This document shows, in pieces, positions 46,501 to 52,729 of a stretch of DNA of 64,000 nucleotides. The translations under genes were made by a program, and so were the position numbers. The stretch lies in the NCBI GenBank assembly GCA_026391805.1, contig JAPLDJ010000020.1, positions 62,001-126,000 of the forward strand, given 5' to 3'. The notes beneath the pieces were generated by a model. The model was given only the letters and a program-made list of their open reading frames with translations. It was not told the origin of the DNA and did not search any database. The number at the start of each line of letters is the position of its first letter. Within the stretch, counting starts at the first letter, position 1. Source of the DNA: Bacteroidota bacterium (lineage in GTDB: Bacteria; Bacteroidota; Bacteroidia; Bacteroidales; FEN-979).

Positions 46501-46789
46501 CGAATTTCTTGAAATCAACGGTATCACATCGACGATCCTTCACTGGCCGGACGAAGAGGCCTCTCCCAACGTGATCGAATACTTAAAAGACCACAAGATC
46601 GACCTGGTGATCAACATCCCTAAAAACCTTTCCAAGGATGAACTCTATAACGACTATACCATCCGCCGGGCCGCTATCGATTTCAACATCCCCCTGATCA
46701 CCAATGCAAACCTCGCCAATGTATTCGTCATGGCGTTCTGCAAACTCAGGCTTGAAGATCTCGAAATAAAAAGCTGGCAGGAATACTAA
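43571..46789 (+). CDS. carB: Carbamoyl-phosphate synthase large subunit
   Basis: A 1072-residue enzyme of standard length, with two homologous halves, each a pre-ATP-grasp and an ATP-grasp domain. The first half shows LILGSGALKIGEAGEFDYSG (11-30) and AFALGGQGSG; the second shows VIVLGSGAYRIGSSVEFDW (about 560-578). An MGS-like allosteric domain (about 940-1072: LEGCRMLAEKKYNIFATRGTAEFL) forms the C-terminus. It makes carbamoyl phosphate from bicarbonate, ATP and channelled ammonia. Its 4-bp overlap with carA shows translational coupling. Confidence 0.98.
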   Translation: MTEGIHKVLILGSGALKIGEAGEFDYSGSQALKALKEEGIETVLINPNIATIQTSDKIADKVYFLPVTPYFVEEVILKEKPDGILLAFGGQTALNCGVSLYRSGVLEKYNVRVLGTPVDTIISTEDRELFCRKLDEIQVRTPRSVAVTNPEDAQKAAAQIGFPLIIRAAFALGGQGSGFCSDEQELELLVGRAFSYSNQILIEESLKGWKEIEYEVVRDSYDNCITVCNMENFDPLGIHTGESIVVAPSQTLSNIEYYKLRELSIRVIRHLGVIGECNIQYALNPDSEDYRVIEVNARLSRSSALASKATGYPLAFVATKLALGYGLHELKNSVTKTTTACFEPALDYIVCKIPRWDLAKFVGVSKQIGSSMKSVGEIMAIGRTFEEAIQKGLRMIGQGMHGFIGNKELHVDDLENELANPTDTRIFLIAQALAEGYPIERLWSLTRIDKWFLYGLKNIFDTGHSLENYHDIHEVPDELILEAKRLGFSDFQLARLIYKTGKRNPEPEMLMVRNYRKTKSIIPYVKQIDTLAAEYPAQTNYLYLTYSGSEHDVNFADDNRSVIVLGSGAYRIGSSVEFDWCSVNALNTIRDAGYRSVMINYNPETVSTDYDICDRLYFDELSFERVMDIIELESPKGVILSMGGQIPNNLAMRLHRQHVPVLGTSADSIDNAEDRHKFSSMLDRLDIDQPRWKELTNLEDIFAFTEVVGFPVLIRPSYVLSGAAMNVVSNRSEMEHFLTLAANVSKEHPVVISEFIQEAKEIEIDAVAKEGEIVAYAISEHIEFAGVHSGDATIIFPPQKIYVETIRRIKRISRDIARSLQISGPFNIQFLAKDNDIKVIECNLRASRSFPFVSKVLKINFIDIATRIMLGLPFEAPAKSFFDIDYIGIKASQFSFSRLQKADPMLGVDMASTGEVGCLGDTIYDAVLKSMLSVGYRIPGKNILISSGPIKSKTILLEGCRMLAEKKYNIFATRGTAEFLEINGITSTILHWPDEEASPNVIEYLKDHKIDLVINIPKNLSKDELYNDYTIRRAAIDFNIPLITNANLANVFVMAFCKLRLEDLEIKSWQEY

Positions 46790-46795
46790 AGGTAG

Positions 46796-46850
46796 TGAAC
46801 AGATAACAGTGAACAGATAACAGTGAAGAGTGAAAAGTGAAAAGAAAATA
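46796..46850. repeat. GTGAACAGATAACA word array
   Basis: A 14-bp unit AGTGAACAGATAAC occurs twice, then shortens to GTGAAGAGTGAAAAGTGAAAAG. It fills the carB-to-46869 spacer. Confidence 0.75.
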
Positions 46851-46868
46851 AGATAAAGTAAATACACA

Positions 46869-49403
46869 ATGAAAATCTTCCGACTGATTTATTTTCGGGC
46901 TGCTATGATGGCCGCGGGGCTGTTGGTATCCTGTGCAGTTACAATTTCCATTTTCTTTACCAGGCCTTGTATACAGGGGATGGAAAAGAAAAAAATGGAA
47001 CCCAATGACTGGATGGCCATGCAGCGTACCTATCCGTACAACCACATCAACCCGGAAGCAGTGCTTGCCGCTATGGAGCAGGTAAAGACGATGCGGGATG
47101 CGGGTGTAGCCATGACAACCCCCTGGACGTTTACAGGCCCCACCAACATCGGGGGCCGCATCACCGATGTGGAGGTGCCGCCCGATGACATGAACACAAT
47201 TTACCTGGGTGCAGCCTCGGGAGGGGTGCTGAAATCCACCGATTTCGGCGCAACATGGACCAACCTCTTTGGTTCGCTGCCGGTCATTTCTGTCGGCGAT
47301 ATTGCGATTGATCCGAATAATACCTCGACGATTTATGTGGGTACAGGAGAGGCCAATGCCTCCAGCTATTCATTTCTTGGAAACGGAATTTACAAAACCA
47401 CCGATGGCGGCCAGACATGGCAGCAGAGCGGTCTGACCAATTCCGCCTACATCGGACGTGTTCTGGTAGATTATAATAATTCCCAGCGGGTATTTGTGGC
47501 TGCCTGCGGTCAACTCTTTTCTTATAACAGTGAGCGCGGCGTTTACCGGAGTACTAACGGGGGTCAGACCTGGCAGCGGGTGCTCTATTTAACGGATTCC
47601 ACTGCAGCTGTCGACCTGGTGCAGGACCCGGTTCATCCTGAGGTGCTCTATGCGGCAATGTGGGAACGCACACGCGGGCTTGAATACCGCAATTCTTTCG
47701 GAAGCACATCCGGGATCTGGAAAAGTACCGATGGCGGTGATAACTGGACCCGGCTGACGAACGGACTTCCGACAGGAACCAATGTCGGGAGGATCGGGCT
47801 TACCATAAGCAAAACCAATCCTGATCTGCTCTATGCTTCCTTTGATCTTCCTAATTATGAAGTCGGGGTTTACAAGACGAATGATGCAGGCGAGACCTGG
47901 AGCCGCACCCTGGACGGCCAGTTGTATGGCCTCTTCAGCAATTTTGGCTGGTATTTCGGCCAGATCCGGGTGAATCCTGAAAATGAAAACCAGGTCTTTA
48001 TATTCGGCGTTGAAATGTTCCGTACCAACGATGGAGGCAATTCATGGAATGCGGTCAGTGGCACCCTTCATGCGGACCAGCATGCCATGTTCTTTGATGA
48101 GATAAACAACCGCATCCTTGAAGGCAATGATGGCGGGCTTTTCTACTCCACAAATTCAGGCACCAGCTGGATAAAGATCAACAATCTCCCGATTACGCAG
48201 TTCTATGCAATCGACATTGATTACCTTTCACCAGACCGTATTTACGGGGGAACCCAGGATAACAACTCCATCCGCACACTAACCGGCAATACCGACGACT
48301 GGGAGGCCATCCTGGGAGGTGACGGAATGTACACCCTGGTGGATTACACCAATTCGAATATCATCTATGCAGAATACCAGTATGGGAACCTTTACCGGTC
48401 GGATGACCTTGGAAACAACATGAATTATATCTCGTCTCTCATGTCGGGTGACAGGGTAAACTGGTCGGCGCCACTGGTCATGGATCCGGTTGATCCCGCG
48501 ATACTCTACTTCGGGACCTACCGCGTCTGGAAAACATATGACCGCGGGAATACCTGGATTACTGTAAGCAGTGATCTTACAAAGGGCGGCCCGAGCTATT
48601 TTCATACCATTACAACACTTGCCATTTCAACCATCAATCCATCGATCGTAATTGCGGGTACGGGTGATGGCAAGGTACAGGTTTCGGCCAATGGAGGACT
48701 GAGCTGGACCGATCGTTCCGCCGGACTTCCCGACCGCTGGATCATGCGCGTGATCACCGATCCCTTTGATGTCAATACAATCTACGCTGCCTGTTCGGGA
48801 TTTCGCTGGGACGAACCCCAGCCTCATGTGATGAAATCCAGCAACCTCGGGCAGTCCTGGACGGATATCTCCTCCGGTTTGCCTGACCTGCCTGTGGATG
48901 ACATCATCCTTGATCCGATGGTGCAGGGAAGGATCATCGTGGGTACCGATGCCGGTGTTTTCGGGAGCTCCGATGGCGGAATTTCCTGGTTCTGGATCTG
49001 GGAAGATCTTCCGGCTGTTGCCGTAACCGCACTGAAATTCCATCCACTGACCCGGAAAGTGGTGGCGGGAACCTACGGGCTCTCTACCTGGTCGGCCAGC
49101 ATTGATGATATCTATACCGGATTTCCGGGTCGCCCGGGAATTACCCGCCTGAACCTGTCGGTTTCCCCGAACCCGCTCACCACAGCCAGCATGCTGAAAT
49201 TTCAACTCCCCTGGAATGAAGATGTCATTATACGTATTACGGGAATCAATGGACAAACGGTTTCAATCCTGAACAAGGGAACCTTATCAAAAGGAGCACA
49301 ATCTGTATCGCTTACCGCAATGGCCTCTTTATCCCCCGGTATCTATTTCATCTCACTGGAAGGGAAAAAGATCAGCGGAGTTGTAAAGACGGTTAAATAT
49401 TAG
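46869..49403 (+). CDS. Asp-box (sortilin/VPS10-like) beta-propeller protein with T9SS sorting domain
   Basis: An 844-residue secreted protein. Residues 1-38 hold a signal segment with a long basic and hydrophobic stretch. Residues about 78-755 contain about 12 Asp-box or BNR repeats of the form S/T-x-D/N-x-G-x-x-W (KSTDFGATW, KTTDGGQTW, RSTNGGQTW, KSTDGGDNW, KTNDAGETW and others), the sign of one or two ten-bladed or seven-bladed propellers as in sortilin-like or exo-glucanase-type proteins. The last 80 residues (LNLSVSPNPLTTASMLKF to GVVKTVKY) are a type A sorting domain. It probably acts on or binds an extracellular polymer. I see no clear glycosidase acid residues to name a reaction. Confidence 0.88.
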   Translation: MKIFRLIYFRAAMMAAGLLVSCAVTISIFFTRPCIQGMEKKKMEPNDWMAMQRTYPYNHINPEAVLAAMEQVKTMRDAGVAMTTPWTFTGPTNIGGRITDVEVPPDDMNTIYLGAASGGVLKSTDFGATWTNLFGSLPVISVGDIAIDPNNTSTIYVGTGEANASSYSFLGNGIYKTTDGGQTWQQSGLTNSAYIGRVLVDYNNSQRVFVAACGQLFSYNSERGVYRSTNGGQTWQRVLYLTDSTAAVDLVQDPVHPEVLYAAMWERTRGLEYRNSFGSTSGIWKSTDGGDNWTRLTNGLPTGTNVGRIGLTISKTNPDLLYASFDLPNYEVGVYKTNDAGETWSRTLDGQLYGLFSNFGWYFGQIRVNPENENQVFIFGVEMFRTNDGGNSWNAVSGTLHADQHAMFFDEINNRILEGNDGGLFYSTNSGTSWIKINNLPITQFYAIDIDYLSPDRIYGGTQDNNSIRTLTGNTDDWEAILGGDGMYTLVDYTNSNIIYAEYQYGNLYRSDDLGNNMNYISSLMSGDRVNWSAPLVMDPVDPAILYFGTYRVWKTYDRGNTWITVSSDLTKGGPSYFHTITTLAISTINPSIVIAGTGDGKVQVSANGGLSWTDRSAGLPDRWIMRVITDPFDVNTIYAACSGFRWDEPQPHVMKSSNLGQSWTDISSGLPDLPVDDIILDPMVQGRIIVGTDAGVFGSSDGGISWFWIWEDLPAVAVTALKFHPLTRKVVAGTYGLSTWSASIDDIYTGFPGRPGITRLNLSVSPNPLTTASMLKFQLPWNEDVIIRITGINGQTVSILNKGTLSKGAQSVSLTAMASLSPGIYFISLEGKKISGVVKTVKY

Positions 49404-49417
49404 AGTTGCTTGTTTGG

Positions 49418-49493
49418 TCCGACGTCAGAGGTCAGAAGTCGGAGGTCCGAATTCGGATTTCCGACCTCTGACCACCGACCTCTAACCTCCGGA
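49418..49493. repeat. GAGGTC word array arranged as a long inverted repeat
   Basis: The left half reads GTCAGAGGTCAGAAGTCGG and the right half its approximate complement CCGACCTCTGACCACCGACC, meeting at GAATTC (about 49450). It fills the spacer between the Asp-box gene and the TonB receptor, ending 5 bp before ATG 49499, so the receptor's leader is entirely repeat. Confidence 0.8.
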
Positions 49494-49498
49494 TATTG

Positions 49499-51841
49499 AT
49501 GTTCAAAACCCAGATACTTCTCCTCGTTCTCCTGGCTTCATTTTTTACAGGCCTGGCGCAGACTCCGACTCAATCCATCCGGGGCAAGGTCATCGATGCG
49601 GCGTCAAGTACGGGCTTGGAAGGCGCAAACGTGGTAGTTCTGAACACGGATCCCTTGCTGGGGGCCACAACTGATGTTAAAGGTGTTTTTAAGATTGAGA
49701 AGGTTAAAGTCGGGAGGCATTCAATAAAGGTCAGTTATGTCGGCTACAAAACGGTCGTTATTCCTGAAATCATGGTCTCATCAGGTAAAGAGACCGTGCT
49801 GACCATCGACCTTGAAGAGATGGCGGTTACAGCCGGTGAGGTTGAGATAAAGGCCGGGGTCAGCAAGGACAAGACGATCAACCCCATGGCAATGGTAAGT
49901 TCACGGTCGTTCAACGTGGATGAGACACGTCGTTATGCAGGTTCGGTGGACGATCCCATGCGGGCCGTATCAAATTTTGCCGGGGTGGTATCCAACCCGG
50001 GGGTCAGCTCCAACCAAATCATGATTCGTGGCAATTCCCCGAAAGGATTGCTGTGGCGGGTGGAAGGAATGGATATCCCCAACCCCAACCATTTTGCATT
50101 TGTGGGGACATCCGGTGGCGGTTTTACCATTTTCAGCAGCCAGGTGCTGACCAATTCCGACTTTTATACAGCCGCATTCCCTGCGCAGTTCGGGAATGCG
50201 CTTTCAGGCGTTTTTGACATGCGGTTCAGGAATGGGAATACGACGCGGCATGAATATGCCCTGCAGCTCGGTTTCCAGGGACTGGATGTAGCAGCGGAAG
50301 GTCCTTTCAGTAAAAAACATACTGCTTCCTACCTTTTCAATTACCGTTATTCTGTACTTTATTTTCTTCAGTACATCGATCCGTGGATGAAGAACAAGAT
50401 CCCGCAGTTCCAGGATCTTTCATTCAAGATACACTTACCAACACCGAAAGCGGGAACCTTCAGCATTGTCGGCATCGGGGGCACATCACGTGTCACATCC
50501 GTGGCTGAAAAAGATTCGGCCGCGTGGGAAACAATGGAAGACCGCTCCCAATCGACGCTCGACAATAAAATGGGAGCCCTGGCGCTGGTCCACCAGGTTT
50601 ATGTTACGAAGCATGCATTTTTGCGTTCTTATATTTCGACTACTTACAATGACATTGTTTCCAGTGCAGAACTTTATACCTCAGGTTATACACTTCTTCC
50701 GGAAGACAGCACAAAGCACCGGAATTACAGGGTTACAGGGTCGGTGAACTACAACCAGAAATTTGGAACCCGGTATACGCTGATGGGTGGTATCACGTTT
50801 ACAAAACTGTTTTATGAACTCGATATGAAGGGGAGGAACCCGTTCACCGGAGAATTCGGACAGGTTGCCAAAGGTCGTGGCAATACCAACCTGCTACAGG
50901 CTTTCACGGAGACACGGATCGATTTCACAAACGACTTTTCTGTTACGGCCGGCCTGAATTTTCAGTATTTCCTCCTGAACAGCCATTATGCACTTGAACC
51001 CAGGATCGCCTGCCGGTGGCAGGTTGCATCAAAGCATGCCCTGAGTTTCGGGTACGGACTTCATTCGCAGCTTGAAGATGTGGGCATTTACCTCGCCGAA
51101 ATTCCGGCTGATGGTGGAACAATCAGTCCCAATACTTCTCTGAATTTCAGCCGTGCAAATCATTTTGTCATCGGGTATGACTACCTGATCCGTGCGGATC
51201 TGAGGCTGAAGGCCGAGACCTATTACCAAGTCCTGTATGATATTCCTGTTATGCAGGGAAGCTATTATTCGCTGATCAACAGCACCGGCGATTATTTCAG
51301 CGAACCGCTTCAGAACACCGGTTCAGGAAGAAATATTGGAATCGACCTTACCTTTGAAAAGTTTCTGACAAACCAATATTATTACCTGGCTACAGTATCT
51401 TTGTTCTCCTCAACTTACAGGGGAGGAGACGGGATTGAGCGGAGTACAAGGTTTAATTCGAATTATGTGATCAACCTGCTGGGCGGAAAGGAATGGACAA
51501 TACGCCAGAAAAACATTCTTGGCGTGAACCTGAAAGGAAGCTTTACGGGCGGGGAACATTATGTTCCGATCAATCTTCAGAAATCGATTGAACAGCACAG
51601 GGAGGTACTCGATGAAGCGAATGCATACAAGCCGCAGCTTTCGCCCTTCTTTTACCTGGACCTGACGGTCACTTACCGGACCAACCACAATAAGTTCTCC
51701 GGGATCTGGGCGCTGCAGGTCCGCAACCTGCTGAACCAGACGCCGGATGTGGGTTATATTTACAATGATTTCACCCGGTCGGTCGAACCTGAAAAATCGC
51801 TGGGGATCATTCCGTTGCTAAGCTACAAGGTGGAGTTCTAA
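49499..51841 (+). CDS. TonB-dependent receptor with carboxypeptidase-like regulatory domain
   Basis: A 780-residue outer-membrane protein from ATG 49499 (MFKTQILL). Signal peptide to about residue 21 (GLAQ). Residues about 28-105 are the carboxypeptidase-D regulatory-like domain (IRGKVIDAASSTGLEGANVVV). A plug domain follows (SVDDPMRAVSNFAGVVSNPGVSSNQIMIRGNSPKGLLWRVEGMDIPNPNHF), then a 22-strand-type barrel ending in FxxPLLSYKVEF with a terminal aromatic. It would import a ligand with TonB energy. No SusD-like gene follows, so it is not a typical SusCD pair. The ligand is unknown. Confidence 0.93.
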   Translation: MFKTQILLLVLLASFFTGLAQTPTQSIRGKVIDAASSTGLEGANVVVLNTDPLLGATTDVKGVFKIEKVKVGRHSIKVSYVGYKTVVIPEIMVSSGKETVLTIDLEEMAVTAGEVEIKAGVSKDKTINPMAMVSSRSFNVDETRRYAGSVDDPMRAVSNFAGVVSNPGVSSNQIMIRGNSPKGLLWRVEGMDIPNPNHFAFVGTSGGGFTIFSSQVLTNSDFYTAAFPAQFGNALSGVFDMRFRNGNTTRHEYALQLGFQGLDVAAEGPFSKKHTASYLFNYRYSVLYFLQYIDPWMKNKIPQFQDLSFKIHLPTPKAGTFSIVGIGGTSRVTSVAEKDSAAWETMEDRSQSTLDNKMGALALVHQVYVTKHAFLRSYISTTYNDIVSSAELYTSGYTLLPEDSTKHRNYRVTGSVNYNQKFGTRYTLMGGITFTKLFYELDMKGRNPFTGEFGQVAKGRGNTNLLQAFTETRIDFTNDFSVTAGLNFQYFLLNSHYALEPRIACRWQVASKHALSFGYGLHSQLEDVGIYLAEIPADGGTISPNTSLNFSRANHFVIGYDYLIRADLRLKAETYYQVLYDIPVMQGSYYSLINSTGDYFSEPLQNTGSGRNIGIDLTFEKFLTNQYYYLATVSLFSSTYRGGDGIERSTRFNSNYVINLLGGKEWTIRQKNILGVNLKGSFTGGEHYVPINLQKSIEQHREVLDEANAYKPQLSPFFYLDLTVTYRTNHNKFSGIWALQVRNLLNQTPDVGYIYNDFTRSVEPEKSLGIIPLLSYKVEF

Positions 51842-51843
51842 AT

Positions 51844-51911
51844 CCGACGTCAGAGGACCGAGTTCCGAAGTCGGAAATTATTTTCAGACCTCAGACCTCA
51901 GACCTCGGTCT
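51844..51911. repeat. GAGGTC word array overlapping the methyltransferase 3' end
   Basis: The left part (CCGACGTCAGAGGACCGAG) and right part (CAGACCTCAGACCTCGG) form an imperfect inverted repeat around AAATTATTTT. The right part includes the stop codon and the last two or three codons of the methyltransferase gene on the minus strand. Confidence 0.8.
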
Positions 51912-52542
51912 TCTTTTTCATCAATGCATAATTCACCATATGAGGTATCGATTTGCCTATGATCTCAATGGTTTTCAATTCAAGGATGTTGAAGTAAGGG
52001 CTGTAAATGCTTTTCAGTTCTTCTTCCGATGAAAAATAAAGAACAGTCCCGATCCGGGTTTTCCTGTATTTCCCGGAACCGGGAAACGAAGTGTCCTTCT
52101 CGCTGAAACAGACTGTACAATAGTTGCCGCCGGGATTCAGAATGCGATGTACGTTTTCAATGTACCTCTGCCTTTCCTCCGGATAGATGTGGTGCAAAAC
52201 CTCCCATTCAAAAGCAAAATCAAAAGTTCCTTTTACGACCTTCGTAAGATCAGCGCAGGCATCGGCAGCAATAAAATCACAGGCGACCTTCTTCCTCTCA
52301 GCGTTCTCCTTTGCAAATTCTATTGCCCTTGGTGAAATGTCTATGCCTGTAACATCGAACCCCAAACCGGCAAGCCAGATGGCATAATTTCCGGCACCGC
52401 ATCCGAGATCAATGGCCTTGCAAGGCTTAATTTTTCCGCTTTTGACAAGTTGAACCAGCTCCTCCGGGGGAGTTTCTATGTTCCACGGAATCTCATTCAG
52501 AGGGAGGTTCCTGTATATATCGTCTGTTTCAACCGGGTTCAT
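51898..52542 (-). CDS. Class I SAM-dependent methyltransferase
   Basis: A 214-residue cytoplasmic enzyme. ATG 52542 (MNPVETDDIY) is preferred; the GTG at 52572 lies in a CAAAG word array. Motif I for SAM is AIDLGCGAGNYAIWLAGLG, the acidic end of motif II is VTGIDIS, and the ADACADL and FDFAFEWEVLHHI segments are motifs III and IV. The HxHIxPEERQRYIENVHRILNPGG pattern is common in methyltransferases acting on small molecules such as tellurite or lipids, but no substrate can be named. Its last residues (KTEV) and stop come from a dispersed repeat. Confidence 0.85.
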   Translation of the reverse strand: MNPVETDDIYRNLPLNEIPWNIETPPEELVQLVKSGKIKPCKAIDLGCGAGNYAIWLAGLGFDVTGIDISPRAIEFAKENAERKKVACDFIAADACADLTKVVKGTFDFAFEWEVLHHIYPEERQRYIENVHRILNPGGNYCTVCFSEKDTSFPGSGKYRKTRIGTVLYFSSEEELKSIYSPYFNILELKTIEIIGKSIPHMVNYALMKKKTEV

Positions 52543-52567
52543 GATGCTTTCAAATCCTTCAGTTTGT

Positions 52568-52650
52568 TTCACGCAAAGGCCGCAAAGAATTGTCGCAAAG
52601 ATCGCAAAGGACCTGGCGATATGAAATTACATTCTGCGTCCTTTGCGGTT
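52568..52650. repeat. CAAAG word array with a perfect 10-bp dyad
   Basis: CGCAAAG words repeat four times (about 52571-52611), and CGCAAAGGAC (52603-52612) is a perfect reverse complement of GTCCTTTGCG (52638-52647). It begins just upstream of the methyltransferase start. Confidence 0.75.
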
Positions 52651-52663
52651 TAATCTTTTTTAA

Positions 52664-52711
52664 CCCCACCTCCAACCCCTCCCCTGCAAGGGGAGGGGAG
52701 AAGGGGTGGGG
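52664..52711. repeat. REP-like palindrome, copy 3 (diverged)
   Basis: CCCCTCCCCT (52676-52685) pairs with AGGGGAGGGG (52689-52698), with outer arms CCCCACC/GGTGGGG (52664-52670, 52705-52711). Related in form to the copies at 4278 and 11196 but with a different core. Confidence 0.7.
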
Positions 52712-52729
52712 TCATCAGGTATATGAAAT

